Origin: Panulirus ornatus
Lineage: Eukaryota > Arthropoda > Malacostraca > Decapoda > Palinuridae
Assembly: GCF_036320965.1 (NCBI RefSeq)
Contig: NC_092255.1
Span: forward strand, 11,961,243 to 12,025,242
Length of the DNA: 64,000 nt
Direction: 5' to 3'
Numbering within the stretch: the stretch's first letter is position 1; each line of letters opens with the position of its first letter. The position numbers and the translations under genes are program-made. The notes beneath the pieces are model-generated. The model did not search any database, was not told where the DNA came from, and saw nothing but the letters and a program-made list of their open reading frames with translations. Positions 1 through 12,475 of the stretch are shown one piece after another.

Positions 1-619
1 GCCTCTCTCTTCTCTTTCACTAATACTCTTACTTCTTCATCCCACCACTCACTACCCTTTCTAAACAGCCCACTCTTCTCATGCCAGAAGCATCTTTTGC
101 GCAATCCATCACTGATTCCCTAAATACATCCCATTCCTCCCCCACTCCCCTTACTTCCATTGTTCTCACCTTTTTCCATTCTGTACACAGTCTCTCCTGG
201 TACTTCCCCACACAGGTCTCCTTCCCAAGCTCACTTACTCTCACCACCTTCTTCACCCCAACATTCACTCCTCTTTTCTGAAAACCCATACTAATCTTCA
301 CCTTAGCCTCCACAAGATAATGATCAGACATCCCTCCAGTTGCACCTCTCAGCACATTAACATCCAAAAGTCTCTCTTTCGCACGCCTGTCAATTAACAC
401 GTAATCCAATAACGCTCTCTGGCCATCTCTCCTACTTACATAAGTATACTTATGTATATCTCGCTTTTTAAACCAGGTATTCCCAATCATCAGTCCTTTT
501 TCAGCACATAAATCTACAAGCTCTTCACCATTTCCATTTACAACACTGAACACCCCATGCATACCAATTATTCCCTCAACTGCCACATTACTCACCTTTG
601 CATTCAAATCACCCATCAT
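1..619 (-). mobile_element. RTE-A LINE fragment (endonuclease C-terminal half and linker)
   Basis: Read on the minus strand, this begins inside the endonuclease domain at GDLNAKVSNV, passes the YVLIDRR and SDHYLVEAK motifs of APE-type nucleases and enters the linker. The frame is open from 619 to 29, but a 7-base deletion near position 72 relative to other copies shifts the frame just before the left edge, so the terminal residues are not native. The segment matches 39,094-39,719 almost base for base, including shared private variants. It ends abruptly at 619. The element continues beyond the window on the left. Confidence 0.9.
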
Positions 620-661
620 TTTTTTTTTTTGTTTAGAAATTTTGGCGTTTTAACAAAAAAC
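620..661. other. Short joiner between two opposed RTE-A copies
   Basis: About 40 bases with a T-run, matching neither RTE-A nor SINE-A. They separate a minus-strand copy from the plus-strand 5'UTR fragment that follows. They could be filler added during integration. Confidence 0.5.
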
Positions 662-711
662 ACGGGAGCGGGGGGCCGGAAATCCTCCCCTCCTTGTATT
701 AACTTTCTAAA

Positions 712-1165
712 ATGGGAAACAGAAGAAGGAGTCACGCGGGGAATGCTCATCCTCCTCGAAGGCTCAGAGTGGGGTGCCTAAATGTGTGTGGATGTAACCA
801 AGATGTGAAAAAAGGAGAGATAGGTAGTATGTTTGAGGAAAGGAACCTGGATGTTTTGGCTCTGAGTGAAACGAAGCTCAAGGGTAAAGGGGAAGAGTGG
901 TTTGGAAATGTCTGGGGAGTGAAGTCAGGGGTTAGTGAGAGGACAAGAGCAAGGGAAGGAGTAGCAATACTCCTGAAACAGGAGTTGTGGGAGTATGTGA
1001 TAGAATGTAAGAAAGTAAATTCTCGATTAATATGGGTAAAATTGAAAGTTGATGGAGAGAGGTGGGTGATTATTGGTGCATATGCACCTGGGCATGAGAA
1101 GAAAGATCATGAGAGGCAAGTGTTTTGGGAGCAGCTGAATGAGTGTGTTAGCGGTTTTGATGCAC

Positions 1166-1249
<84 letters not shown>

Positions 1250-1321
1250 TGAATGTGAACGGATGCGGCCTTTCCACGTTTGTTCCTGGCTCTACATCGC
1301 TAACGCGGGAAACGGCGTCAA

Positions 1322-1401
<80 letters not shown>

Positions 1402-1776
1402 AATGCAAAGGTGAGTAATGTGGCAGTTGAGGGAATAATTGGTATACATGGGGTGTTCAGTGTTGTAAATGGAAATGGTGAAGAGCTTGTAGATTTATGT
1501 GCTGAAAAAGGACTGATGATTGGGAATACCTGGTTTAAAAAGCGAGATATACATAAGTATACTTATGTAAGTAGGAGAGATGGCCAGAGAGCGTTATTGG
1601 ATTACGCGTTAATTGACAGGCGCGCGAAAGAGAGACTTTTGGATGTTAATGTGCTGAGAGGTGCAACTGGAGGGATGTCTGATCATTATCTTGTGGATGC
1701 TAAGGTGAAGATTTGTATGGGTTTTCAGAAAAAAAGAGTGAATGTTGGGGGTGAAGAGGGTGGTGAGAGTAAGTGA
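712..1776 (+). pseudogene. RTE-A ORF part 1: APE-type endonuclease, disrupted
   Basis: The ATG at 712 is shared by all full 5' ends in the window ([10 protein letters not shown] start), so I take it as the native start. The true protein runs to about 1,168, where a Tyr-Ile stretch from (TA)n and a tail fragment replace roughly ten codons including GDLNA, and resumes near 1,403 ([10 protein letters not shown]). The catalytic Asp/Asn of GDLNA is therefore lost although the frame stays open. The frame ends after a G-run slippage near 1,748. Confidence 0.8.
1246..1321 (+). mobile_element. Ancestral-type RTE 3'-tail fragment nested in the endonuclease ORF
   Basis: About 76 bases resembling the end of the first half of the long 3'UTR (gaatgtgaacg...ggccttt, then a tail hairpin with cgctaacgcggga). 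It is flanked on both sides by (TA)n. It resembles the relic tail at 47,150-47,215 more than the young tail, so it may come from an older subfamily. Confidence 0.7.
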
Positions 1777-2350
1777 GCTTGGGAAGGAGACTTGTGCGAG
1801 GAAGTACCAAGAGAGACTGAGTACAGAATGGAAAAAGGTGAGAAGAATGGAACTAAGGGGAGTGGGGGAGGAATGGGATGTATTTAGGGAATCAGTGATG
1901 GATTGCGCAAAAGATGCTTGTGGCATGAGAAGAGTGGGAGGTAGGTTGATTAGAAAGGGTAGTGAGTGGTGGGATGAAGAAGTAAGAGTATTAGTGAAAG
2001 AGAAGAGAGAGGCATTTGGACGATTTTTGCAAGGAAAAGATGCAATTGAGTGGGAGACGTATAAAAGAAAGAGACAGGAAGTCAAGAGAAAGGTGCAAGA
2101 GGTGAAAAAAAGGGCAAATGAGAGTTGGGGTAAGAGAGTATCATTAAATTTTAGGGAGAATAAAAAGATGTTCTGGAAGGAGGTAAATAAAGTGCGTAAG
2201 ACAAGGGAGCAAATGGGAACTTCAGTGAAGGGCGCAAATGGGGAGGTGATAACAAGTAGTGGTGATGTGAGAAGGAGATGGAGTGAGTATTTTGAAGGTT
2301 TGTTGAATGTGTTTGATGATAGAGTGGCAGATATAGGGTGTTTTGGTTGA
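1742..2350 (+). pseudogene. RTE-A linker region fragment
   Basis: Lys/Arg/Glu-rich linker between endonuclease and RT ([41 protein letters not shown]). It is out of frame with the upstream endonuclease because of the G-run insertion and ends at a TGA that replaces CGA of the GCFGRGG motif. This continues the same broken ORF as 712-1,776 and 2,357-3,808. Confidence 0.8.
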
Positions 2351-2356
2351 GGTGGT

Positions 2357-3808
2357 GTGCAAAGTGAGAGGGTTAGGGAAAATGATTTGGTAAACAGAGA
2401 AGAGGTAGTAAAAGCTTTGCGGAAGATGAACGCCGGCAAGGCAGCAGGTTTGGATGGTATTGCAGTGGAATTTATTAAAAAAGGGGGTGACTGTATTGTT
2501 GACTGGTTGGTAAGGTTATTTAATGTATGTATGAATCACGGTGAGGTGCCTGAGGATTGGCGGAATGCGTGCATAGTGCCATTGTACAAAGGCAAAGGGG
2601 ATAAGAGTGAGTGCTCAAATTACAGAGGTATAAGTTTGTTGAGTATTCCTGGTAAATTATATGGGAGGGTATTGACTGAGAGGGTGAAGGCATGTACAGA
2701 GCATCAGACTGGGGAAGAGCAGTGTGGTTTCAGAAGTGGTAGAGGATGTGTGGATCAGGTGTTTGCTTTCAAGAATGTATGTGAGAAATACTTAGAAAAG
2801 CAAATGGATTTGTATGTAGCATTTATGGTTCTGGAGAAGGCATATGATAGAGTTGATAGAGATGCTCTGTGGAAGGTATTAAGAATATATGGTGTGGGAG
2901 GCAAGTTGTTAGAAGCAGTGAAAAGTTTTTATCGAGGATGTAAGGCATGTGTACGTGTAGGAAGAGAGGAAAGTGATTGGTTCTCAGTGAATGTAGGTTT
3001 GCGGCAGGGGTGTGTGATGTCTCCATGGTTGTTTAATTTGTTTCATGGGGTTGTTAGGGAGGTGAATGCAAGAGTTTTGGAAAAAGGGGCAAGTATGAAG
3101 TCTGTTGGGGATGAGAGAGCTTCGGAAGTGAGTCAGTTGTTGTTAGCTGATGATACAGCGCTGGTGGCTGATTCATGTGAGAAACTGCAGAAGCTGGTGA
3201 CTGAGTTTGGTAAAGTGTGTGAAAGAAGAAAGTTAAGAGTAAATGTGAATAAGAGCAAGGTTATTAGGTACAGAAGGGTTGAGGGTCAAGTCAATTGGGA
3301 GGTGAGTTTGAATGGAGAAAAACTGGAGGAAGTGAAGTGTTTTAGATATCTGGGAGTGGATCTGGCAGCGGATGGAACCATGGAAGCGGAAGTGGTTCAT
3401 AGGGTGGGGGAGGGGGCGAAAATTCTGGGAGCCTTGAAGAATGTGTGGAAGTCGAGAGCATTATCTCGGAAAGCAAAAATGGGTATGTTTGAAGGAATAG
3501 TGGTTCCAACAATGTTGTATGGTTGCGAGGCGTGGGCTATGGATAGAGTTGTGTGCAGGAGGATGGATGTGCTGGAAATGAGATGTTTGAGGACAATGTG
3601 TGGTGTGAGGTGGTTTGATCGAGTAAGTAACGTAAGGGTAAGAGAGATGTGTGGAAATAAAAAGAGCGTGGTTAAGAGAGCAGAAGAGGGTGTTTTGAAA
3701 TGGTTTGGGCACATAGAGAGAATGAGTGAGGAAAGATTGACCAAGAGGATATATGTGTCGGAGGTGGAGGGAACGAGGAGAAGAGGGAGACCAAATTGGA
3801 GGTGGTAA
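2357..3808 (+). pseudogene. RTE-A reverse transcriptase and C-terminal region
   Basis: A 483-codon open stretch covering the RT fingers ([39 protein letters not shown]), [11 protein letters not shown], motif A with V for the catalytic Asp ([12 protein letters not shown]), motif B ([15 protein letters not shown]), motif C ([12 protein letters not shown]), [17 protein letters not shown] and the C-terminal WFGHIERM to GRPNWRW. A TGG AAA to TGG TAA change ends it about 35 codons early. Probably inactive because of the motif A substitution. Confidence 0.88.
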
Positions 3809-3913
3809 GATGGAGTGAAAAAGATTTTGTGTGATCGGGGCCTGAACATGCAGGAGGGTGAAAGGCGGGCAAGGAATAGAGTGAATTGGAGCGATGTGGT
3901 ATACCGGGGTTGA

Positions 3914-4096
3914 TGTGCTGTCGGTGGATTGAATCAGGGCGTGTGAAGCGTCTGGGGTAAACCATGGAAAGCTGTGTGGGTGTGTATATTTGCGTGTGTG
4001 GACGTATGTATATACATGTGTGTGGGGGTGGGTTGGGCCATTTCTTTCGTCTGTTTCCTTGCGCTACCTCGCAAACGCGGGAGACAGCGACAAAGC
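3914..4096 (+). other. RTE-A short-type 3'UTR and terminal tail
   Basis: This shows the short subfamily 3'UTR: a region ending ccatggaaagctgtg, a TG/TA-rich stretch (gtatatttgcgtgtgtgg), and the terminal block ccttgcgctacctcgcaaacgcgggagacagcgac. Parts of that block are self-complementary (ctcgc with gcggga) and it is the most repeated unit in the window. It runs directly into (A)21 and (TA)n, as expected of the site recognised by the RT for target-primed reverse transcription. Confidence 0.75.
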
Positions 4097-4099
4097 AAA

Positions 4100-4117
<18 letters not shown>

Positions 4118-4196
<79 letters not shown>

Positions 4197-4220
4197 TTAT
4201 ATATATACTTATATATATTT
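4118..4220. repeat. (TA)n microsatellite
   Basis: Follows the A-run of RTE-A and is broken near the end by short ctta/ttt interruptions. It abuts the SINE-A head. Confidence 0.95.
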
Positions 4221-4423
4221 ATCCCTGGGGATAGGGGATGAAGAATACTTCCCACGTATTCCCTGCGTGTCGTAGAAGGCGACTAAAAGGGAAGGGAGCG
4301 GGAGGCTGGAAATCCTCCCCTCTCGTTTTTTTTTTTTTCTTTTTTCTAATTTTCCAAAAGAAGGAACAGAGGGGGGGCCAGGTGAGGATATTCCACAAAG
4401 GCCCAGTCCTCTGTTCTTAACGC

Positions 4424-4431
<8 letters not shown>
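4221..4431 (+). mobile_element. SINE-A copy, tail replaced by (CT)n
   Basis: It starts atccctggggat, then the head (cgtgtcgtagaaggcgac, ctggaaatcctcccct), an internal T-run, the middle (ccaaaagaaggaacagag, ggcccagtcctctgttcttaa) and the beginning of the tail (cgctacct). At acctcgct the tail gives way to a pure (CT)n tract. No ORF. The head contains weak resemblances to Pol III A and B boxes (tcgtagaagg; ggctggaaatcc), not close enough to assert. Confidence 0.85.

Positions 4432-4491
<60 letters not shown>
4427..4491. repeat. (CT)n microsatellite
   Basis: About 65 bases of pure CT, seeded within the acctc of the SINE-A tail. Confidence 0.95.
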
Positions 4492-4493
<2 letters not shown>

Positions 4494-5269
4494 GGCCAAC
4501 CTCATGAGAGAGTTCCTGAAAGAAACTGGCATCAGATATATAGATAGATAGACACATGTGTCATGCAGGAACTAATTATAAGCATGTGACTGGGTAGTTC
4601 ATCGTAGAGCACATGATACTGTCAAGCACATTTTCATGTATTTTCCCTTCATAATGAATGAAAATCTTCAGCTGTATATTTAGCTACAAATTTTTACTTG
4701 AGTACTCATACTCTCGTACACATGTATATAGAATAATTATACTAAATGTAAGTTAAGTTCAAGTGATTCATATAAAAGGCCATACTATACTTTAGCATAA
4801 AAGGGAGAAATTTAACTAAAGCATTTTTTGCAATGTGTGTAAGAAATTTATAATAGACATATTTATGGTAGGGATGGGAAGTGTCTTGATATTTTGTGTG
4901 GCAGTTTTATAGTAATAAAATATTTTGCTGTATAAAGGATGAATGATTATGTGTTATACTTTGAATTTTGGCTTTCTCATTTGTTAAGATAATGATAGTT
5001 CTTTCCTAGGTAATATTCCTGATGTACTTCAAAATAATGTATGAGCTTTGTGATACATGATTAGCGAATTAATGTGTAGTTATTATTTTTTTAATGGAAA
5101 AAAAAATTGAGCATGTTACGGATTCTTTGCCTCAACACAGTAGGATGTTGAATGCAAATACCCTTTCATATATCATGAATCCATGCTACAAATATGCAGA
5201 TTTATACATGGATTATCTCCCTTACATGGGTATTTTGTGTAAGTTCTTCAACCTTATTTGTGGGCTCAA

Positions 5270-5271
<2 letters not shown>
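4492..5271. other. Low-copy AT-rich segment, nothing recognised
   Basis: No match to the repeat families of the window, no convincing coding sequence (longest open stretch about 60 codons with no family signal), and no clear splice or promoter signals. Starts with a short gata run near 4,540. Confidence 0.6.

Positions 5272-5312
<41 letters not shown>
5272..5312. repeat. (TA)n microsatellite
   Basis: Borders the 5'-truncated RTE-A copy that begins at 5,313; the junction base pair AT is shared by both sides. Confidence 0.95.
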
Positions 5313-5314
<2 letters not shown>

Positions 5315-6193
5315 TTGTTTAATTTGTTTGTGGATGGGGTTGTTAGGGAGGTAAATGCAAGAGTTTTGGAAAGAGGGGCAAGTATGAAGTCTGTTGGGGA
5401 TGAGAGAGCTTGGGAAGTGAGTCAGTTGTTGTTCGCTGATGATACAGTGCTGGTGGCTGATTCATGTGAGAAACTGCAGAAGCTGGTGACTGAGTTTGGT
5501 AAAGTGTGTGAAAGAAGAAAGTTAAGAGTAAATGTGAATAAGAGCAAGGTTATTAGGTACAGTAGGGTTGAGGGTCAAGTCAATTGGGAAGTAAGTTTGA
5601 ATGGAGCAAAACTGGAGGAAGTAAAGTGTTTTAGATATCTGGGAGTGGATCTGGCAGCGGATGGAACCATGGAAGCGGAAGTGGATCATAGGGTGGGGGA
5701 GGGGGCAAAAATCCTGGGAGCCTTGAAGAATGTGTGGAAGTCGAGAACATTATCTTGGAAAGCAAAAATGGGTATGTTTGAAGGAATAGTGGTTCCAACA
5801 ATGTTGTATGGTTGCGAGGCATGGGCTATGGATAGAGTTGTGCGCAGGAGGATGGATGTGCTGGAAATGAGATGTTTGAGGACAATGTGTGGTGTGAGGT
5901 GGTTTGATCGAGTAAGTAACGTAAGGGTAAGAGAGACGTGTGGAAGTAAAAAGAGCGTGGTTGAGAGAGCAGAAGAGGGTGTTTTGAAATGGTTTGGGCA
6001 CATGGAGAGAATGATTGACCAAGAGGATATATGTGTGTCGGAGGTGGAGAGAATGAGGAGAAGTGGGAGACCAAATTGGAGGTGGAAAGATGGAGTGAAA
6101 AAGATTTTGTGTGATCGGGGCCTGAACATGCAGGAGGGTGAAAGGAGGGCAAGGAATAGAGTGAATTGGATCGATGTGGTATACCAGGGTTGA
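5313..6193 (+). CDS. RTE-A RT C-terminal half (TE fragment)
   Basis: About 290 codons open from the truncation point. Visible are LLFADDTVLVAD (motif C), [21 protein letters not shown] and the C-terminal cysteine/basic region ending in [13 protein letters not shown] and YQG-stop. It lacks motif A and the nuclease, so it cannot be an active enzyme. Any upstream extension through (TA)n into poly Tyr-Ile is artefactual. Confidence 0.75.
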
Positions 6194-6383
6194 CGTGCTG
6201 TCAGTGGATTGAATCAGGGCATGTGAAGCATCTGGGGTAAACCATGGAAAGCTGTGTAGGTATGTATATTTGCGTGTGTGGACGTGTATGTATATACATG
6301 TGTATGGGGGTGGGTTGGGCCATTTCTTTCGTATGTTTCCTTGCGCTACCTCGCAAACGTGGGAGACAGCGAAAAAAAAAAAA
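5313..6383 (+). mobile_element. RTE-A LINE, 5'-truncated (RT palm onward), short 3'UTR
   Basis: Begins within motif B at WLFNLF and runs through motif C to the stop at 6,191-6,193, a short 3'UTR (6,194-6,371) and an A-run. Relative to other copies the segment after GHMERM lacks a few codons (SEERLTKRI becomes I..DQEDI), and the GTRR motif reads RMRR. 5' truncation is the usual result of incomplete reverse transcription. Confidence 0.9.
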
Positions 6384-6392
6384 TATATATAT

Positions 6393-6477
6393 GTATGGGG
6401 GTGGGTTGGGCCATTTCTTTCGTCTGTTTCCTTGCGCTACCTCGCAAACGCGGGAGACAGCGACAAAGCAAAAAAAA

Positions 6478-6495
<18 letters not shown>
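6393..6495 (+). mobile_element. Free-standing RTE-A 3'-tail fragment
   Basis: A second copy of the terminal ~80 bases (gtatgggggtgggttgggcc... gacaaagc) with its own A-run, 10 bases after the A-run of the preceding copy. This is either a tandem duplication of the tail or an extremely 5'-truncated insertion. Confidence 0.8.
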
Positions 6496-6517
<22 letters not shown>

Positions 6518-6563
6518 TGTATATGTATATATATGTGTATATATATATATATGTATATATACT
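6496..6563. repeat. (TA)n with TGTA interruptions
   Basis: Imperfect TA/TG tract between the tail fragment and a SINE-A head. Confidence 0.9.
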
Positions 6564-6811
6564 ATCCCTGGGGATTGGGGAGAAAGAATACTTCCCACGT
6601 GTTCCCTGCGTGTCGTGGAAGGCGACTGAAAGGGGAGGGAGCGGGGGGCTGGAAATCCTCCCCTCTCACTTTTTTTTTAATTTTCCAAAAGAGAAGGGGA
6701 ACAGAGAAGGGGCCCAGGTGAGGATGTTCCCTCAAGGGCCCAGTCCTCTGTTCTCAACGCTACCTCGCTGATGCGGGAAATGGCGAATAGTATGAAAGAA
6801 AAGAAAGAAAA

Positions 6812-6813
<2 letters not shown>
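6564..6813 (+). mobile_element. SINE-A copy, full length
   Basis: Complete head, middle and tail (acgctacctcgctgatgcgggaaatggcgaatag) followed by a short GAAA-rich stretch and (TA)n. Confidence 0.88.
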
Positions 6814-6884
<71 letters not shown>

Positions 6885-6889
6885 TATAT
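6814..6889. repeat. (TA)n microsatellite
   Basis: Separates the SINE-A tail from the 5'UTR of the next RTE-A. Confidence 0.95.
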
Positions 6890-7301
6890 ATACTTCCCAC
6901 GCATTCCTCACGTGTCGTAGAAGGCGACTAAAGCGGACGAGAGCGGGGGGCTGAAAACCCTCCCCTCCTTGTATTTTAACTTTCTAAACGGGGAAACAGA
7001 AGAAGGAGTCACGCGGAGAGTGCTCATCCTCCTCGAAGGCTCAGACTGGGGTGTCTAAATGTGCATGGATGTAACCAAGATGAGAAAAAAGGAGAGATAG
7101 GTAGTATCTTTGAGTAAAGGAACCTGGATGTTTTGACTCTGAGTGAAACGAAGCTCAAAGGTAAAGGGGAAGAGTGGTTTGGGAATGTCTTGGGAGTAAA
7201 GTCAGGGGTTAGTGAGAGCACAAGAGCAAGGGAAAGAGTAGCAGTACTCCTGAAACAGGAGTGGTGGGAGTATGTGATAGTGTTAGTAAGTAAACTCTAG
7301 A

Positions 7302-8113
7302 TTGATATGGGTAAAACTGAAAGTGGATAGATGGGTTATTATTGGTGCATATGCACCTGGGCATGAGAAGAAAGATCATGAGAGGCAAGTGTTTTGGGAG
7401 CAGCTGAGTGAGTGTGTTAGTAGTTTTGATGCACGAGATCGGGTTATAGTGATGAGTAATTTCAATGCAAAGGTGAGTAATGTGACAGTTGAGGGAATAA
7501 TTGGTGTACATGAAGTGTTCAGTGATGTAAATGGAAATGGTGAAGAGCTTATAGATTTATGTGATGAAAAAGGAGTGGTGATTGGGAATGCCTGGCTTAA
7601 AAAGAGAGATATACATAAGTATACCTATGTAAGTAGGAGAGATGGCCAGAGAGCGTTATTGGATTACGCGTTAATTGATAGGCGCGTGAAAAAGAGACTT
7701 TTGGTTGTTAATGTGCTGAGAGGTGCAACTGGGGGGATGCCTGATCCTTATCTTGTGGAGGCGAAGGTGAAGATTTGTGGGGTTTTCAGAAAAGAAGAAA
7801 GAATGTTGGGGTGAAGAGAGTGGTGAGAGTAAGTGAGCTTGGGAAGGAGACTTGTGTGAGGAAGTACCAGGAGAGACTGAGTACAGAATGGAAAAAGGTG
7901 AGAACAAATGACGTAAGGGGAGTGGTGGAGGAATGGGATGTATTTAGGGAATCAGTGATTGCTTGCGCAAATGATGCTTGTGGCATGAGAAGTGTGGAAG
8001 GTGGGCAGATTAGAAAGGGTAGTGAGTGGTGGGATGAAGAAGTAAGATTATTAATGAAAGAGAAGATAGAGGCATTTGGACGGTTCTTGCAGGGAAATAA
8101 TACAAATGAGTAG
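7302..8113 (+). pseudogene. RTE-A endonuclease and linker, decayed
   Basis: Two overlapping frames joined by a frameshift near 7,790. The first reads [15 protein letters not shown], then SNFNAKVSNV (GDLNA altered to SNFNA, changing the catalytic motif), ALIDRR and DPYLVEAK (SDH altered to PDP). The second reads the linker to a TAG at 8,111. Two nuclease motifs are changed, so the product would be inactive. Confidence 0.75.
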
Positions 8114-8322
8114 GAGATATATGAAAGAAAGAGGCAGGAGGTCAAGAGAAAGGTGCAAGAGGTGAAAAAGGGGGAAAATGAGAGTTGGGGTGAGAGAGTC
8201 TCATTACATTTTAGGGAGAATAAGATGTTTTGGAAGGGGGTAAATAAAGTGCGTAAGACAAGGGAACAAATGGGAACTTCAGTGAAGGGGGCTAATGGGG
8301 TGGTGATAAGAATTATGATGAT

Positions 8323-9982
8323 GTGAGAAAGAGATGGAGTGAGTATTTTGAAGATTTGTTGAATGTGTTTGATGATAGAGTGGCAGAAATAGAGTGTTTT
8401 GGTCGAGGAGGTATGCCAAGTGAGAGGGTCAGGGAGAATGATTTGGTAAATAGAGAAGAGGTAGTAAAAGCTTTGCTGAAGATGAAAGCCGGCAAGACAG
8501 CGGATTTGGATGGTATTGCAGTGATATTTATTAAAAAAGGGGATGACTGTATTGTTGACTGATTGGTAAGGTTATTTAATGTATGTATGACTCATAGTGA
8601 GATGCCTGAGGACTGGCGGAATGCTTGCATAGTGCCATTGTACAAAGGCAGAGGGGATAAGAGTGAGTGCTCAAATTACAGAGGTATAAGTTTGTTGAGT
8701 ATTCCTGGTAAATTATATGGGAGGGTATTGACTGAGAGGGTGAAGGCATGTACAGAGCATCAGATTGGGGAAGAGCTGTGTGGTTTCAGAAGTGGTAGAG
8801 GATGTGTGGATCAGGTGTTTGCTTTGAAGAATGTATGTGAGAAATACTTTGTATTTATATGTAGCGTCTATGGATCTGGAGATAGCATATGATAGAGTTC
8901 ATAGAGATGCTCTGTGGAAGGTATTAAGAATATATGGTGTGGGACATAAGTTGTTGGAAGCAGTGAAAAGTTTTTATCGAGGATGTAAGGCATGTGTACG
9001 TGTAGGAAGAGAGGAAAGTGATTGGTTCTCAGTGAATGATGGTTTGCGCCAGGGGTGCGTGATGTCTCCATGGTTATTTGATTTGTTTATGGATGGGGTT
9101 GTTAGGGAGGTGAATGCAAGAGTTTTGGAAAGAGGGGAAAGTTTGCAGTTTGTTGTGTATGAGAGCTTTTGAAGTGAGTCAGTTGTTGTTCACTGATGAT
9201 ACAGCGCTGGTGGCTGATTCGTGTGAGAAACTGCAGAAGCTGGTGACTGAGTTTGGTAAAGTGTGTGAAAGAAGAAAATTGAGAGTAAATGTGAATAAGA
9301 GCAAGGTTATTAGGTACAGTAGGGTTGAGGGATAAGTCACTTGGGAGGTAAGATTGAATGGAGAAAACGGGAGGAGGTGAAGTGTTTTAGATATCTGGGA
9401 GTGGATTTGGCAGCGGATGGAACCATTTTAGCGGTAGTGAACCATAGGGTGGGGGAGGGGGCGAAAGTTCTAGGAGCGTTGAAAAATGTGTGGAAGTCGA
9501 GAACGTTATCTTGGAAAGCAAAAATGGGTATGTTTGAAGGAATAATGGTTCCAACAATGTTATATGGTTGCGAGTCGTGGGCTATTGATAGAGTTGTGCG
9601 GAGTAGGGTTGATGAGCTGGAAATGAGATGTTTGAGGACAATATGTGGTGTGAGTTGGGTTGATCGAGTAAGTAATGAAAGGATAAGAGAAATATGTGGT
9701 AATAAAAAGAGTGTGGTTGAGAGAGCAGAAAAGGGTGTTTTGAAATGGATTGGTCACATGGAGTGAATGAGTGAGGAAAGATTAACAAAGAGGATATATG
9801 TGTCAGAGGTGGAGGGAACGAGGAGAAGTGGGAGACCAAATTGGAGGTGGATTGATGGAGTGAAAAGGATTTTGAGTGATCGGGGCCTGAACATGCAGGA
9901 GGGTGAAAGGCGTGCAAGGAATAGAGTGAATTGGAACGATTTGGTATACCGGGGTCGACGTGCTGTCAATGGATTGAACTAG
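8323..9982 (+). pseudogene. RTE-A RT and C-terminal region, decayed
   Basis: Successive fragments: KAGKTADLDGIA, then [19 protein letters not shown] and [11 protein letters not shown], motif A region MDLEIAYDRV, motif [19 protein letters not shown], motif [13 protein letters not shown] (A to T), CFRYLGVDL, and the C-terminal GRPNWRWIDGVKR. Stops at 8,560-8,562 and 9,764-9,766 and several indels separate the parts. Confidence 0.78.
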
Positions 9983-10244
9983 GGCATGTGGAGCGTCTGG
10001 GGTAAACCATGGAAAGTTCTGTTGGGCCTGGATGTGGAAAGTGAGCTGTAGTTTCGGTGCATTTTACATGACAGTTAGAGACTGAGTGTGAATGAATGTG
10101 GCCTTTGCTGTCTTTTCCTAGCGCTACCTCGCGCACATGCGGGCGAAGGGGGTTGTCATTTCATGTGTGGCGGCGTGGCGATGGGAATGAATAAGGGCAG
10201 ACAGTATGAATTATGTGCATGTGTATATGTGTATATGTCTGTGC

Positions 10245-10581
<337 letters not shown>

Positions 10582-10649
<68 letters not shown>
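10582..10649. repeat. (TA)n microsatellite
   Basis: Between the SINE-A head and the polyT of an inverted RTE-A. Confidence 0.95.
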
Positions 10650-12268
<1,619 letters not shown>

Positions 12269-12475
12269 TTTTTTTTTTTCTTTTTTTTTTATACTTTGTC
12301 GCTGTCTCCCGCGTTTGCGAGGTTGCGCAAGGAAACAGACGAAAGAAAATGGCCCAACCCACCCCCATACACATGTATATACATACGTCCACACACGCAA
12401 ATATACATACCTACACAGCTTTCCATGGTTTACCCCAGACGCTCACATGCCTTGATTCAATCCACTGACAGCACG

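Larger units (their letters stand above)
662..4117 (+). mobile_element. RTE-A LINE, near full length, interrupted by a (TA)n/3'-tail insertion
   Basis: This copy defines most of the element. It has a partial 5'UTR (662-711), an ORF from the ATG at 712, RT and C-terminal region to about 3,913, a short-type 3'UTR (3,914-4,096) and an A-run (4,097-4,117). Domain order is APE endonuclease (LALSETK, IGAYAPG, ALIDRR, SDHYLV), linker, RT (motif A region [14 protein letters not shown], motif [12 protein letters not shown], motif C LLLADDT, motif [10 protein letters not shown]) and C-terminal tail (WFGHIERM, GRPNWRW). Inactivating changes are a 228-base insertion at 1,169-1,397, a one-base G insertion near 1,748, CGA to TGA at 2,348-2,350, and a stop at 3,806-3,808. 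The motif A aspartate is also changed (FMV instead of FMD). The architecture (APE plus RT, one ORF, short 3'UTR with simple-repeat tail) is that of the RTE clade; the clade call is from motifs only. Confidence 0.92.

Noticed and set aside
4064..4255. Small ORFs in the 3'UTR such as [14 protein letters not shown] and [16 protein letters not shown]
   Set aside because: They fall in the RTE-A 3'UTR and TG-rich tail, differ in frame from the ORF and run into A-runs and (TA)n.
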